Source of the DNA: Pseudoalteromonas spongiae UST010723-006
GTDB taxonomy: Bacteria; Pseudomonadota; Gammaproteobacteria; Enterobacterales; Alteromonadaceae
DNA length: 64,000 nucleotides
Assembly (NCBI RefSeq): GCF_000238255.3
Contig: NZ_CP011040.1
Coordinates: forward strand, 992,001 to 1,056,000
Direction: 5' to 3'
Shown: one piece after another, positions 27,599 through 37,763 of the stretch
How the letters are laid out: the number at the start of each line of letters is the position of its first letter
Numbering within the stretch: position 1 is the stretch's first letter
The notes under the pieces: model-generated
Told to the model about the DNA's origin: nothing
Database searches by the model: none
The model's input: only the letters and a program-made list of their open reading frames with translations
Position numbers and translations under genes: made by a program

Positions 27599-28687
27599 TT
27601 AATAATAAATGTCATCAGGTTCAATTTCTTCAGAATGATTATTATCTAAACTGCGCACAAAACGGATAATATCTGCAACTGCTTCAATGTATTCCTCTGT
27701 AATAAAGTTATCCATTTCAACCTTTGCAAACAAACCTCGCGCTAAATATTTTTGGCGGATAACTGGCACACCATGTTTTTCAGCAATGGTTCTAATTTTC
27801 TTTGCCGAGAGTAGTTCACCTTTAATCGTGACATAGGGCAATGGCGCTGCGGTTGCATCATATTTTAAGCCTACAGCTATTCGCGTTGGGTTAGTCACAA
27901 TCACATCGGAAGATTTAACTCTCGCTTCGACTTGCTCTTCCATTAACTCTTGATGCAATTGTTTGCGGCGACCTTTAATTTCTGGGCTGCCTTCCATCTC
28001 TTTATATTCACGTTTAACTTCATCATGACTCATCATCAGCTGTTTTTTATGCTGTTTCATTTCGAGCAAATAGTCAGCTGCGGCCAAAAAGATAAACACA
28101 CCTAAACAGTACAAAATTAATTTAAATACTAAGCTGCCTGATAACGTAAAGGCACACGCTGCGCCACAGTGAGGTATTGCCATCAGCGTTTTCATTTCAT
28201 TGGTGAGAATAAAATAGGCAGTGTAGCTCAGCACAATAATTTTAATCAGCGACTTAATGAACTCCATTAAGTTCTTAAAGCTAAATATTTTTTTTGCGCC
28301 TTCTTTCGGGCTTATTTTTTTAAGCTCAGGTTTGATTGGTTTGGCGCTCATAATCCAGCCACTTTGTACTAAATTACTTATGATGCCAGTTAGAAAAACG
28401 ATTGAAAGTAATGGCGCAAGCATTTTCATCGTCTGCAACAAAAACAATAATAAAATTTGGCCAATGGTTTTATTAAATGTGTGATTCTCAACGCGATCAT
28501 AGAAATGCGTTGGTAAACTAAACAATGTCATAATCTGTTCGAGTAACACTGTGCCAAAAATATAGAAATAGCCCATTACAGCTAGCAACATAGCAAGTGA
28601 CACTATTTCTTTGCTTTTCGCAACTTGGCCATCTTTTTTAGCATCTTTGAGCTTTTTCGGGGTGGGTTGTTCGGTTTTTTCAGACAC
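27599..28687 (-). CDS. sctU: T3SS export-apparatus switch protein SctU (YscU/FlhB family)
   Basis: Inner-membrane component that switches export from needle to translocator substrates. The 362-residue protein begins with the family signature (EKTEQPTPKKLKDAKKDGQVAKSKE), has four transmembrane segments (about 30-50, 78-105, 140-160 and 185-205) and a cytoplasmic C-domain of about 150 residues. The autocleavage site reads NPTR at residues 266-269 (codons at 27881-27892), where nearly all relatives have NPTH; Asn and Pro, which flank the scissile bond, are kept. It is last in the sctN-U block, 8 nt after sctT. Confidence 0.95.
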   Translation of the reverse strand: MSEKTEQPTPKKLKDAKKDGQVAKSKEIVSLAMLLAVMGYFYIFGTVLLEQIMTLFSLPTHFYDRVENHTFNKTIGQILLLFLLQTMKMLAPLLSIVFLTGIISNLVQSGWIMSAKPIKPELKKISPKEGAKKIFSFKNLMEFIKSLIKIIVLSYTAYFILTNEMKTLMAIPHCGAACAFTLSGSLVFKLILYCLGVFIFLAAADYLLEMKQHKKQLMMSHDEVKREYKEMEGSPEIKGRRKQLHQELMEEQVEARVKSSDVIVTNPTRIAVGLKYDATAAPLPYVTIKGELLSAKKIRTIAEKHGVPVIRQKYLARGLFAKVEMDNFITEEYIEAVADIIRFVRSLDNNHSEEIEPDDIYY

Positions 28688-28695
28688 AAAGATAC

Positions 28696-29481
28696 CTAAA
28701 ACGAGCTAATCATAAATTCGATGATTTGACTGGGTGTTTTTTCGATTAAATCGTATAAGTGCTCTACTAAGTATTTTAGATATAAAATTAATACAAAGAG
28801 CGCAATCGCACTTTTCACTGGCATGGCAAGAAAAAATACATTCAGCTGAGGTGCAAATCGGCTAATTAAAGCCAGCGAAAATTCAGATAAAAACATGGCT
28901 AGAATTACTGGTGCAGACAACACAACAACCAATTCCATCACTAAATCTAATTGGCTCAAAATAAACGTGTCCAACCCTGTCATAAACTGTGGCAACAGCA
29001 CACCAACAGGCCACACAGCGTAACTTTGCACCATAACAAGGATAAGCGATAAAAACGCGCCACTAATAACAAAAATAGTGACCATTATTTGTGTCATAAA
29101 AATACCTAGCGGTGAAGTCTGCTCGCCCATAATCGGATTGACCGAGCTCGCCATCGCCGCGCCGCGTTGGTTATCAATAAAAAAGCCAACGCCTTCGGCA
29201 ATCCAAAATGGCACAGCCGCCATATATCCAATCACCAGCCCTAACGTCATTTCTTTGATTAATATCGTAAAGTAGTCCGCCAACGATAAATCGGGTGGCA
29301 ATGAGTCTGCGGTCATTGGGTAGATAAAAAGCGCAAACGACAACATGGCGCCATTTCGTACCATGCTGCCACCCAGCACAGACTTACTTAATACCGGTAG
29401 TATCATAAACGCTACCGTTAAACGCGGTACACCGAGCAGATAGGTTTTAATAATTTGTTCAAGCCCTGCCGCATCTAACAT
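28696..29481 (-). CDS. sctT: T3SS export-apparatus protein SctT (YscT family)
   Basis: A 261-residue inner-membrane protein of the export gate, with SctR and SctS forming the helical pore at the base of the needle. Six to seven hydrophobic segments and the family tract WIAEGVGFFIDNQRGAAMASSVNPIMGEQTSPLG (shown here only by its residues Asp-Asn-Gln-Arg and Pro-Ile) are present around residues 92-125. Length matches YscT (261 in Yersinia). Gene spacing is 2 nt from sctS and 8 nt to sctU, so translation is probably coupled. Confidence 0.95.
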   Translation of the reverse strand: MLDAAGLEQIIKTYLLGVPRLTVAFMILPVLSKSVLGGSMVRNGAMLSFALFIYPMTADSLPPDLSLADYFTILIKEMTLGLVIGYMAAVPFWIAEGVGFFIDNQRGAAMASSVNPIMGEQTSPLGIFMTQIMVTIFVISGAFLSLILVMVQSYAVWPVGVLLPQFMTGLDTFILSQLDLVMELVVVLSAPVILAMFLSEFSLALISRFAPQLNVFFLAMPVKSAIALFVLILYLKYLVEHLYDLIEKTPSQIIEFMISSF

Positions 29482-29483
29482 GG

Positions 29484-29750
29484 TTAACCACCAATCGCTT
29501 TAAAGATATTGTCGGTCAAAGTACTAATCTCTTGTCCCATCCAATTGCCTGTAATCATCAAAGTGACAACTACAGCAATAAGCTTTAGCACAAACGATAG
29601 GGTTTGCTCTTGAATTTGCGTTAATGCTTGCACCAAACTTGTTAGGGTACCTACTAATGATGCGGCAACTATGGTCGGCAATGATAAAATCAAGGTTAAA
29701 TAAAGTGCTTCATTCGCTAGTTGGATAAGTTCCGCTGTCGACAAATTCAC
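29484..29750 (-). CDS. sctS: T3SS export-apparatus protein SctS (YscS family)
   Basis: An 88-residue protein with two transmembrane helices (about 14-38 and 53-75) connected by a short loop with SLVQALTQIQEQTLSF, the conserved Gln-rich motif that forms the M-gasket region of the export gate. Size and hydropathy match YscS (88 residues). It lies between sctR and sctT with gaps of 2-3 nt. Confidence 0.95.
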   Translation of the reverse strand: MNLSTAELIQLANEALYLTLILSLPTIVAASLVGTLTSLVQALTQIQEQTLSFVLKLIAVVVTLMITGNWMGQEISTLTDNIFKAIGG

Positions 29751-29753
29751 TGG

Positions 29754-30404
29754 CTAATACCCCGCGATTAAACCATGCGTAAGACGTGTCCAACCATCAA
29801 GCAACACAAATACTAATAATTTAAATGGCAATGAAATTGTCATCGGCGACACCATCATCATACCCATTGCCAATAAGATGTTTGACACTATCAAATCGAT
29901 TACAAGAAACGGTAAGTAGATTAAAAAACCTATTTTAAATGCTTCTGTGATTTGTGTGACTGTAAACGCTGGCATCAGTACTAATAGGCTGTTTTCATTC
30001 AATGTTTTAGCATGTTTTTCAGGCCATAGCTCGTGTGCTTTATTAATAAAAAAATCACGTTCTGTTTCGGTGGTATTTTTATGAAGAAATTGTAAGTACG
30101 GCTTAAGCCCATTATCAATTAATTCACCAAAACGTTCTGGCGATTCTACTACTTCAGGGTTGTTATCCATATACTCTTTTACTTCAAAACCCACAGGGGC
30201 CATCACGTACAAGGTTAACACCATTGCAACACCGTAAAGCGCCATATTCGGTGGTGTTTGCTGCACACCTAGCGCATTTCTTAATAGTGAAAATACAATC
30301 ACTATTTTTATAAATGAGGTCGCCATCACTGCTAAAAAGGGCACAAGGGCTAATGCGCCTAAAGCAATAATTAACGAGACGTAATCTAAATCATTGCCGA
30401 GCAT
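29754..30404 (-). CDS. sctR: T3SS export-apparatus protein SctR (YscR family)
   Basis: A 216-residue core pore protein. It shows the FliP/YscR signatures: FLAVMATSFIKIVIVFSLLRNALGVQQTPPN near residue 20 (key residues Thr-Ser-Phe, Arg, Gln-Gln-x-Pro-Pro-Asn) and PAFTVTQITEAFKIGFLIYLPF near residue 150, then MGMMMVSP close to the end. Four membrane segments. One nt separates it from the sctQ stop. Unlike FliP it has no cleaved signal peptide. Confidence 0.96.
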   Translation of the reverse strand: MLGNDLDYVSLIIALGALALVPFLAVMATSFIKIVIVFSLLRNALGVQQTPPNMALYGVAMVLTLYVMAPVGFEVKEYMDNNPEVVESPERFGELIDNGLKPYLQFLHKNTTETERDFFINKAHELWPEKHAKTLNENSLLVLMPAFTVTQITEAFKIGFLIYLPFLVIDLIVSNILLAMGMMMVSPMTISLPFKLLVFVLLDGWTRLTHGLIAGY

Positions 30405-30405
30405 A

Positions 30406-30666
30406 TTAGTTTCCAGCTACATCCAAGATACGTACACCCAGTTTTTCGCCTACCTTGACTAATTCGCCATTGGCAATCACTTGATTATTCACTTTTATCA
30501 AAATCGGGGAATCGGGTTTGCAATCACTTTCAAACACATAACCTGGTTGAAGGTTCTGCACATCCGGTAAAGACAAGGTCTTTGATGGTAAAGAAAAATC
30601 CAATTCAACTTGAACAGTATTTAAATCAAATACCGCATTAGGTTGTGCAAGTTGCTCTTCGCTCAT
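30406..30666 (-). CDS. Internal translation product SctQ-C (YscQ-C equivalent)
   Basis: In frame within sctQ an ATG at 30666 is preceded by a TTGGAG Shine-Dalgarno sequence with a spacing of about 7 nt. Translation from it gives an 86-residue SpoA-domain protein, almost exactly the size of the YscQ-C product that Yersinia makes from an internal start and needs for secretion. The ribosome site and start are seen in the sequence; expression is inferred by analogy. Confidence 0.65.
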   Translation of the reverse strand: MSEEQLAQPNAVFDLNTVQVELDFSLPSKTLSLPDVQNLQPGYVFESDCKPDSPILIKVNNQVIANGELVKVGEKLGVRILDVAGN

Positions 30667-31389
30667 GGTATTACTCCAAGAATGTTCAATTGTGATGGTG
30701 TGGTTATTAAGCTTTGCTTGCCAAGCAGGTGTGTTTTCTATCAAAAGACAAACACGCTGCTCTTTGTCGAAATAACATTGGTCAAAAAACACAACATCGC
30801 CGCAAGCAAGCGCTAAGTAGTCGGTTTGAGGCAAAGTTGTTTTACCCATGCTAAAACTAAGCTTGAGGTCGATTGCCGAAATACCTTGTCTTACTGATGT
30901 TGGGTTTTGTGAAATTAAGCGCGCTAGCTGGTGTTGTTTTAACGCGATAATTAAGGCTAAATCGTCGGGTGTACTTAGTGTAAATTCGCAGCAAAAAGAC
31001 TCTTCATCTGCTTTGTAAGGTGAAGAAAGTGAGATCGATGAAATCGCTACAAATTCACCGAATAATTGTTTAAAACTGCCTTGAAGTGGTGACAGCAGTT
31101 TTTCAATCAAAGCTTCAAGTAAAGCCGAAGGTAAGGAGGTAATACTTAATGCATACCCTTGTCTTTCAAGCCATGTCTGCAATGCAGCATGGGTTGCGAA
31201 TAGACTAAATGACTGTTGCCCAACTGCACACTCAATTTTAACCAGCTCCCCCTGCGGCTTTGAGATTTGACGCAACTGATGACAGGTTACCTGATCTGAT
31301 ACGAGTCTTAGCGGTTGTTTTAGTAATAAATTAGCAAACCTAACCTGTTCAGGTGCTGTCGCGGCTAATTCGAATTTTTCTACCATCAT
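30406..31389 (-). CDS. sctQ: T3SS sorting-platform (C-ring) protein SctQ
   Basis: A 327-residue cytoplasmic protein that builds the pods of the sorting platform with SctK and SctL. The C-terminal 85 residues are a SpoA (SPOA) domain with VQVELDFSLPSKTLSLPDVQNL and VNNQVIANGELVKVGEKLGVRI segments. A second, more divergent SpoA-like part is expected near 150-230. The gene starts with an ATGA overlap with sctP. Its 3' third contains an internal start (see the separate feature), as known for YscQ. Confidence 0.93.
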   Translation of the reverse strand: MMVEKFELAATAPEQVRFANLLLKQPLRLVSDQVTCHQLRQISKPQGELVKIECAVGQQSFSLFATHAALQTWLERQGYALSITSLPSALLEALIEKLLSPLQGSFKQLFGEFVAISSISLSSPYKADEESFCCEFTLSTPDDLALIIALKQHQLARLISQNPTSVRQGISAIDLKLSFSMGKTTLPQTDYLALACGDVVFFDQCYFDKEQRVCLLIENTPAWQAKLNNHTITIEHSWSNTMSEEQLAQPNAVFDLNTVQVELDFSLPSKTLSLPDVQNLQPGYVFESDCKPDSPILIKVNNQVIANGELVKVGEKLGVRILDVAGN

Positions 31390-32903
31390 GATTGCTCACC
31401 CTCAGTCTGCTCGTCTCGCTCTTCTTGTTGCTGTCTTTGCTGATCAGAGTCATTCATTGAGAATTGGGTATTAAATTGCGGATAGCGTTCATTCAGTACT
31501 AGTTTTAAATCTGGTAAAGACTGCGTAAGCTGCGCCAAAACGTGTGATGACGAAACATCGAAATGAATTGTTAAACGCCCTTGTTCAATGTCAATTTGTA
31601 CTTTACCGCCTTGTAAATATTGACTTTCTAATGAGATGGACAATGACGGCGATTGCTTAAGTATTGCTTCGTCAATCTGGGCAAAGTGTGATTTAAAATT
31701 TTCTACAATGTGAATTTGGTCAATAGACTTTAACTGGGCTCGAAAAACTTGCTCAACCGATGGCAAAGCGTGCGGTGTACTTTGTAATGACACTGAGCTT
31801 GCCACTTCATTTATTGAGTCGCCCAAGTTTTCTAATGCAGCTTCAAGGCTTGGCATTACTTTTTGCGGAGCATGGGCCCAGTGAATAGTCGTATGTAGTT
31901 CACCTTTGTAGGTAATATTTAGCTGATTGTTATGTAATAAATCATTTACGTCTTTAGAAAACGCAATATCGTTCAACACACTACCATGAAAACCATGCGA
32001 AGGCTCAGGCATGAAAATTTGACTGGCAACCACATTATTGTTTGTCACAGGCGCTTTATTCAAACTAACGGTATTGATGTTTGCACTGGTTAATAAGTCG
32101 ATTGAGCTAGCGTTCGGATTATCATACTGCGATTTAGTTAATGATGTTGGTAAAGGAAGCGTGATCGCATCAAATTGGTTTATGTTTTTAGTGTCATTTG
32201 CTTTGACTGGTGCTAATTCAAATACAACTGGATGGGGAGCAAGTTCAAACGCTTTACTTGGAAAAACTGGACGTTTTTCAATAGTTTCGATAGCATTGAC
32301 TTGCTTTGGGGTAAACGCGGTATCACTCAGCTTAATGTTGCTGTGTGGGTTCTTGTTTAACGGTTGAACTATTGGTTCAGCTTGCACTTGCACTTGCACT
32401 GTGCAATTTGAATGCGCAATCTCGTCAATTTTTTTATTAACGTGTGCAGTTGTTTTATCTTCCAGCGGAATAATCAAGTGCTCAAAACCGTCACAACAAG
32501 CAACTGTCGGCTCATGGCATAACAAAGAAAGTTCACAGGCTTGATAGGTTGAAATAACGTTATTTGCACCGCGTATTTGTGCACTCACATTATCATCAAC
32601 ACCTTTAGTAGCAATTATCGGGTTTTGCTGCTTTTTAGGAAAATCATAATCTGACGTCAGAAATTCATCCAGTTGGGAGTGTGATATCACACGCTGTTCT
32701 TGCTTTATTGTCGTTTTCTCAGGATTATTTTCATTCGGCGTTAGCGCCAAACCATCATTAATCTGATGGTATTTAGTCTGTTTTTTATCATTCATTAAAT
32801 GATTAAAGCGACTGCCCTGCTCAGTTAGTTGAGCGCCGTGATTTGTAGGCACATCAACCCCATTAGAAGGTCGATTTTGCATCGTATCATTAGTAATTTT
32901 CAT
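31386..32903 (-). CDS. sctP: T3SS needle-length regulator SctP (YscP/FliK-like)
   Basis: A 505-residue, low-complexity hydrophilic protein occupying the yscP position between sctO and sctQ. The N-terminal 380 residues are poor in recognisable structure, rich in Asn, Thr, Ser, Pro and Gln, as in molecular rulers. The C-terminal part (about 395-480) resembles the T3S4/FliK_C substrate-specificity domain: LSISLESQYLQGGKVQIDIEQ and LTIHFDVSSSHVLAQL follow the pattern of alternating strands and helices. The tail is very acidic and Gln-rich. Its length is close to Yersinia YscP (about 515), which would fit a needle of similar length. ATGA overlaps link it to sctO and sctQ. Confidence 0.85.
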   Translation of the reverse strand: MKITNDTMQNRPSNGVDVPTNHGAQLTEQGSRFNHLMNDKKQTKYHQINDGLALTPNENNPEKTTIKQEQRVISHSQLDEFLTSDYDFPKKQQNPIIATKGVDDNVSAQIRGANNVISTYQACELSLLCHEPTVACCDGFEHLIIPLEDKTTAHVNKKIDEIAHSNCTVQVQVQAEPIVQPLNKNPHSNIKLSDTAFTPKQVNAIETIEKRPVFPSKAFELAPHPVVFELAPVKANDTKNINQFDAITLPLPTSLTKSQYDNPNASSIDLLTSANINTVSLNKAPVTNNNVVASQIFMPEPSHGFHGSVLNDIAFSKDVNDLLHNNQLNITYKGELHTTIHWAHAPQKVMPSLEAALENLGDSINEVASSVSLQSTPHALPSVEQVFRAQLKSIDQIHIVENFKSHFAQIDEAILKQSPSLSISLESQYLQGGKVQIDIEQGRLTIHFDVSSSHVLAQLTQSLPDLKLVLNERYPQFNTQFSMNDSDQQRQQQEERDEQTEGEQS

Positions 32904-33379
32904 ATGGATTTCATTCCCGAAAAGCGCGATGTCACAAATTCATCGAGTTGGTTTTCTTCGTTGCGATTGGCCAGTAATGCACGCTTTGTGTTTTCAAGTG
33001 CAATTAAAGAAGCAAACTTTTCCATCGCTTTATTCGCTGTTTGTAACCCAGCCTGACATACCTGAACGGTGTTTTTTGCCGCTTCAATCTGCTGTTCACA
33101 CGTCGCGATATTTTTTTTCAAGGTCGCATCATGGCTGCGAAGGTTGGCAATTTTGAGGCGAAACTTATCAACGCCAGAACGTGTTAAAAACGCATCATGT
33201 GCCTGCTGATAGAGGGCTTTTTCTTGTTCTTTTCGCCACACGATATACTCTTCTAACGTTTCAATGTGCCCCTTAAGCTCCGTTTCTAACGCACGCAACC
33301 TTGCACCAGCTTGCAACAGTGCTTGCTCTGATTTGTCTCGTTGGCGTTGTTTTATTTGTTGTAAGCGTTCAAGCATCAT
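32900..33379 (-). CDS. sctO: T3SS stalk protein SctO (YscO family)
   Basis: A 159-residue all-helical protein predicted to form a two-helix coiled coil (basic/acidic heptad-like pattern from residue 4 to 145), equal in size to YscO (154). It sits between the ATPase and SctV, like FliJ or the gamma subunit of F-ATPases. It overlaps sctN and sctP by 4 nt each. No catalytic motif, as expected. Confidence 0.88.
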   Translation of the reverse strand: MMLERLQQIKQRQRDKSEQALLQAGARLRALETELKGHIETLEEYIVWRKEQEKALYQQAHDAFLTRSGVDKFRLKIANLRSHDATLKKNIATCEQQIEAAKNTVQVCQAGLQTANKAMEKFASLIALENTKRALLANRNEENQLDEFVTSRFSGMKSI

Positions 33380-34746
33380 TTAAATAACGCCTGTAACATC
33401 TCGGCAGACTTATCAAACGGAATGTTTTCTTCTGTGCCTTGTTGTAAAAATGCTTTCACCCGGTCAATGACCTCCACAGCCTTATCCGTTTCTTGGTCTT
33501 GTCCTTTTTGGTATTCACCAATTCGAATAAGCAGTTCGACTTCTTTGTATTTAGCAAGCGCATTTCGTAAACTTAGTGCCGCCTGTTTATGGCCTGAACT
33601 AACAAAATGATTCATCACACGACTTGCACTTTGTAATACATCAATTGCCGGATAATGTGCCGCAGCAGCAAGCTCTCGAGACAATACAATATGGCCATCT
33701 AATATTGAGCGCGTTTCATCGGCAACTGGCTCGGTCATATCATCACCTTCAACCAAAACCGTGTATAAAGCCGTAATCGAACTGGTATTTGACTGACCTG
33801 CGCGCTCCATTAATTGTGGTAATGCTGCAAATACTGAAGGCGGGTAACCACGACGTGTTGGTGGCTCGCCTGCTGCGAGACCAATTTCTCGAAGCGCCCG
33901 TGCATAGCGCGTTACAGAATCCATTAAGAGCAGAACTTTTTTACCCTGATCACGAAAATGCTCTGCTATAGAAGTGGCGACAAGGGCTGCTTTTGCCCGT
34001 TCCATCGCGGGTCTATCTGAGGTAGCTACAACAAGTACTGCTTTTTTACGGCCTGCTTCGCCTAAATCACGCTCTATAAACTCGCGTACTTCACGTCCAC
34101 GTTCACCAATAAGCGCAAGTACTGTGATATCAACATCGGCATTACGAATAAGCATGGCAAGTAAGGTACTTTTACCACCGCCAGCAGCCGCAAAAATCCC
34201 AAGACGTTGCCCCTCGCCACAACTCAGCACACCGTCAATGGCTTTAACACCCAAAGAGAGTGGTTTTTCGATGGTATTTCGCGTCATTGCATTTGGCGCA
34301 TCAGCATACACACTGATTAACGTGCCTTTTTCAGAGTCAGCGTGTTCCTCTTTATTCATTGGTTGGCCAAGGCCGTCAACCACTTCACCGAGTAGATGCT
34401 CACCCACCCTAATTTGGTGAGGTTTGCCTGTTGGGATCACCTCTGTGCTGTTTGAGATCCCCATCATGTCACCCATCGGGGTCAAGAGTGCTTGGTGTTC
34501 ATCAAAGCCAACCACTTCTGCAAGGACAAAGCTATTATTTTCAGGATCAACTAAACGACATAATTCGCCAATTTTTACCCCAGGCACCACAGCCCGAATA
34601 ATGGTTCCGGAAACCTGAGACACCCATCCCCTCACGCGCAATGGACGTGCAACAGATAAATTCGCATTCATCTGTGCCATACGCTTTGCGTTAGCATCTT
34701 TTTGCTCGTTAATTAACTCGGTTAGGGTATTACTAAATTCTGACAC
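33376..34746 (-). CDS. sctN: T3SS ATPase SctN
   Basis: A 456-residue hexameric ATPase that strips chaperones and unfolds substrates at the base of the injectisome. Walker A is AAAGGGKST at residues 186-194 and Walker B is [12 protein letters not shown] near residue 265, followed by the [14 protein letters not shown] signature of the T3SS/flagellar ATPase family. The N-terminal beta-barrel domain and C-terminal helical domain are complete. It begins the sctN-U block; 137 nt upstream contains a terminator for sctV and room for a promoter. Confidence 0.97.
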   Translation of the reverse strand: MSEFSNTLTELINEQKDANAKRMAQMNANLSVARPLRVRGWVSQVSGTIIRAVVPGVKIGELCRLVDPENNSFVLAEVVGFDEHQALLTPMGDMMGISNSTEVIPTGKPHQIRVGEHLLGEVVDGLGQPMNKEEHADSEKGTLISVYADAPNAMTRNTIEKPLSLGVKAIDGVLSCGEGQRLGIFAAAGGGKSTLLAMLIRNADVDITVLALIGERGREVREFIERDLGEAGRKKAVLVVATSDRPAMERAKAALVATSIAEHFRDQGKKVLLLMDSVTRYARALREIGLAAGEPPTRRGYPPSVFAALPQLMERAGQSNTSSITALYTVLVEGDDMTEPVADETRSILDGHIVLSRELAAAAHYPAIDVLQSASRVMNHFVSSGHKQAALSLRNALAKYKEVELLIRIGEYQKGQDQETDKAVEVIDRVKAFLQQGTEENIPFDKSAEMLQALFK

Positions 34747-34855
34747 GGAATATCGTTAGTTAGTTTTGCTTAACGTTATTATGTAAAAACGTAAGGGATA
34801 ACGATTTTAACCAAGGGCGGCTTTTTTTATAGTTTAGGCAAGAATAGAAATTGAA

Positions 34856-34877
34856 GGCGTGGGCGATTGCCCACGCC
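34856..34877 (-). terminator. Hairpin after sctV
   Basis: Perfect 9-bp GC-rich stem (34856-34864, GGCGTGGGC, with 34869-34877), 4-nt loop, 6 nt after the sctV stop on the minus strand. It lacks a continuous T-run (TTCAATTTCTATT follows), so it may only partly separate the sctW-V and sctN-U units. Confidence 0.65.
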
Positions 34878-34883
34878 TAACTA

Positions 34884-36998
34884 TTACACGACAACTTTAC
34901 CAACTGGTTGCACATTGATTTCTTTGGTTAATTCTTGAAAAGAAACGACCGGTAACTCATAAAGTTCACTTTCAAGTAACTTGCGCACATAGCGACGAAT
35001 ATCCATCGCTACCAGCAACACAGGTTTACGTTGATATTTCTTTAAATCACCCACTGTACTTACTGCATTCGCAATAAATTTTTGCGAGGTACTTGGGTCA
35101 AGCACTAAATAACAGCCTGTTGAGGTTTGTCTAATGGCTCCACGGATTTGCTCCTCAATTTGCTGATCGAGCATAAATGCTGGTAATACATTTTGCCCAG
35201 CAGCGTACTTGTAGCAAATAAATCTTCGTTGACTCGCACGAATGTACTCGGTGAGCTGCACAACGTCTTTTTCTTTTTGACCCCATTCAACCAGAGATTC
35301 TAAGATAACGCGCAAATTTCGAATCGAGATATCTTCTGACACTAAACGTTGCATCACCTCACTCATTTTATGAATAGGCACCACACGCTGGGCTTCTTTT
35401 ACTAATTCGCCGTAATGAGGTTCGAGCTTTTCAAGTAAAAAACGGGTTTCTTGAATACCAATAAACTCTTCTGCATATTTACGTAGCACATGGGCTAAGT
35501 GAAAAGTCATCACTTTATCGATTGAAAAATACGATAATGAACCTGCAATCACTTCTTCAAGATCTTCTTTATCAACCCATAAACTCGGCATATTTGGCAA
35601 AAAAGCCTGCTCTTGCTGATAGGCAATACCAAGCATATCTAACTGTTGCGCCGGCTCGGAAACTAATATCTTATTGGGTACAAGCTTGCCACGAGCCACT
35701 GGCAGCTCTTGCATCAAAATCGCGTATTCATCCTTTGGCATAGCTGCATTAAAACGCAAATGCACGCCGGGAAACGGTACGCCCATGTCTAAATAAAGTG
35801 CTCGCCTGACTTCTGCAAGCTCAGCATTTAAATTGGTCGCATCAAGTGCTGTTTCTAAATTTGCGGATACATCAACCAAGAGCGGAACAGTAATCGAAAA
35901 GTCATCTCCTTGCGCTTTACTTTTAGCAGCTGCTTTTTTGCTTTCAGCGGAACTTGTCGCTGCTGCGCCACTGCCTTTAGACAATACTTCTGGCAAGGTC
36001 TCAACGGTTTGAACCGCTTCTTGATTACGCTTTATTAAATAGACGCCACCTGCACCAATCACAGCAGCAAAGCCTAAGAAGATAAATGTGGGAAAACCGG
36101 GGATGAGCGCAAAACCAGTTAATAGTGCTGCGCCAATAAGCAGCGCTTTTGGTTGAGCTGTCACCTGCGAGCCAATATCACCACCTAGGTTTTGTTGATC
36201 TTCTTCGTCTTCATCACCTGCTGAAACACGGGTAACGATAATACCGGCAGTAATTGAAATAAACAGTGCTGGTATTTGCGAAATAAGTCCATCACCTATG
36301 GTTAAAATTGAATACACCTCAAGGGCTTCGCCTGCCGACATCGCGGCTTGACTCATACCAATGGTAATACCGCCTAAAATATTCACGAAAATAATAATTA
36401 AACCAGCGACAGCGTCGCCTTTCACAAACTTCATTGCACCGTCCATTGAGCCAAATAACTGGCTCTCACGGCTTAGGGCATTTCGCTTTACTCGCGCTTC
36501 ATCAACGTCTAATACCCCTGCGCGCATATCACCATCGATACTCATTTGTTTGCCCGGCATGGCATCAAGAGAAAAGCGTGCACTTACCTCAGCGACACGC
36601 TCTGCCCCTTTGGTGATAACCATAAATTGGACAATAGTAATAATTAAGAAAATAACCACACCGACCACTAAATTACCACCCACAACAAAGTTACCAAAGG
36701 TGGTAATAATATCACCAGCATCACCATCCATTAGGATAAGGCGGGTAGTGGTAATGGAAAGTGCCAAACGAAAAAGTGTAGTGATCAACAACACGGCTGG
36801 AAATGCAGTAAACTCAAGCGGTGATTTGATGTATACCGACATCATCAGTAGCACCACAGCAATTGAAAGATTCATTGCAATTAAGCCATCAACTAAGCCT
36901 GTTGGTAGCGGTAGAATCATCATAAAAATGATGGCGACAAGTAACACTGCAAGTGCTAAGTCACTGCGTTGACTCATTTTAAGCAGAAGGTTTTTCAT
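34884..36998 (-). CDS. sctV: T3SS major export-gate protein SctV (YscV/LcrD)
   Basis: A 704-residue FHIPEP-family protein. The N-terminal half holds eight membrane segments and the loop signature [21 protein letters not shown] around residue 145, together with the following [30 protein letters not shown]. The C-terminal half (about 355-704) is the cytoplasmic nonameric ring that receives substrate-chaperone complexes. The ATG at 36998 follows an AGGA box; an upstream GTG at 37001 is less likely. It overlaps the end of yscY, and the order yopN-sycN-yscX-yscY-yscV matches the Ysc family. Confidence 0.97.
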   Translation of the reverse strand: MKNLLLKMSQRSDLALAVLLVAIIFMMILPLPTGLVDGLIAMNLSIAVVLLMMSVYIKSPLEFTAFPAVLLITTLFRLALSITTTRLILMDGDAGDIITTFGNFVVGGNLVVGVVIFLIITIVQFMVITKGAERVAEVSARFSLDAMPGKQMSIDGDMRAGVLDVDEARVKRNALSRESQLFGSMDGAMKFVKGDAVAGLIIIFVNILGGITIGMSQAAMSAGEALEVYSILTIGDGLISQIPALFISITAGIIVTRVSAGDEDEEDQQNLGGDIGSQVTAQPKALLIGAALLTGFALIPGFPTFIFLGFAAVIGAGGVYLIKRNQEAVQTVETLPEVLSKGSGAAATSSAESKKAAAKSKAQGDDFSITVPLLVDVSANLETALDATNLNAELAEVRRALYLDMGVPFPGVHLRFNAAMPKDEYAILMQELPVARGKLVPNKILVSEPAQQLDMLGIAYQQEQAFLPNMPSLWVDKEDLEEVIAGSLSYFSIDKVMTFHLAHVLRKYAEEFIGIQETRFLLEKLEPHYGELVKEAQRVVPIHKMSEVMQRLVSEDISIRNLRVILESLVEWGQKEKDVVQLTEYIRASQRRFICYKYAAGQNVLPAFMLDQQIEEQIRGAIRQTSTGCYLVLDPSTSQKFIANAVSTVGDLKKYQRKPVLLVAMDIRRYVRKLLESELYELPVVSFQELTKEINVQPVGKVVV

Positions 36999-37386
36999 CA
37001 CTTTCCTGATTTATATTTGAGGCTAAAGAAAGGTACAACTGATGGGCTCTTCGTGCACCGATAAGATCGTCCGCTTGGAATCGTGAAAAGCTTAAACAAT
37101 AATAAATTGCTGCACGCTGCTCACAGTTCAATTGGTTATCCGCAAGCAATCGCTCTACTCGTTGTTCTAATAAGGTTAATTCGCCAAGATCTGCCCAGGC
37201 GCGACAGAGCATCAGACCTGTTTCTAAATCGGCACCATAAACCGACTCAACCAAGTTAATTAACGACACCGCCTTTTCATTGCTGGCATAGTCTTGTTGC
37301 AGCTGCGCTTGCATCAATAGCCATTGACGATACTCACGATGAGGTCGCTCTATTTTATTGTGTTGAACTGGTGTTTCGGTCATCAT
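36979..37386 (-). CDS. sctY: YscY-like T3SS chaperone (for YscX)
   Basis: A 135-residue TPR-like helical protein placed exactly where yscY lies in Ysc systems (between yscX and sctV) and of similar size (114 in Yersinia). Helical repeats such as [19 protein letters not shown] and [28 protein letters not shown] fit the fold. YscY binds YscX and SctV and is needed for early export; XY pairs are limited to the Ysc family, so this pair classifies the system. It shares an ATGA overlap with sctX upstream. Confidence 0.85.
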   Translation of the reverse strand: MMTETPVQHNKIERPHREYRQWLLMQAQLQQDYASNEKAVSLINLVESVYGADLETGLMLCRAWADLGELTLLEQRVERLLADNQLNCEQRAAIYYCLSFSRFQADDLIGARRAHQLYLSLASNINQESDEKPSA

Positions 37387-37763
37387 TGCACCAACAATTT
37401 ACTACTGATATTCAAGATTAAAGACAACTCTGCAATTTCATTTAACACCGCTCTGGCTTCTCGCTCTGTCTTAGCGTCTACATCGCCACTTTTTTTCATT
37501 TCGCCTAACCATTGCAAAGTATCGGTAGGCATATTGAATAAATTGAGATGCGCAATTTCTTTACATGTTGCATCGGATAACCGGCAGGTATTTTCGACTA
37601 ACGTTTGGCCTTGGTAAACGTGAAAAAGCGCATCAAAATGCGAGTCAATCGCTTCTCCTAGCTGGGGCAATTCTGACTTTTCAGGCAGTTTGGTGGGCAC
37701 TTCGTCATGTCGTATATGACTGATGGAGGTTAAACCCACTTTTAAATCAATCGGTGTGCTCAT
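37383..37763 (-). CDS. sctX: YscX-like early T3SS substrate
   Basis: A 126-residue protein matching YscX (122 residues) in size, place and character: a polar N-terminus lacking a signal peptide and a C-terminal helical part (KTEREARAVLNEIAELSLILN) that is the likely YscY-binding site. YscX is itself exported and is required for needle assembly. Overlaps with sycN (1 nt) and yscY (4 nt) indicate translational coupling. Confidence 0.85.
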   Translation of the reverse strand: MSTPIDLKVGLTSISHIRHDEVPTKLPEKSELPQLGEAIDSHFDALFHVYQGQTLVENTCRLSDATCKEIAHLNLFNMPTDTLQWLGEMKKSGDVDAKTEREARAVLNEIAELSLILNISSKLLVQ

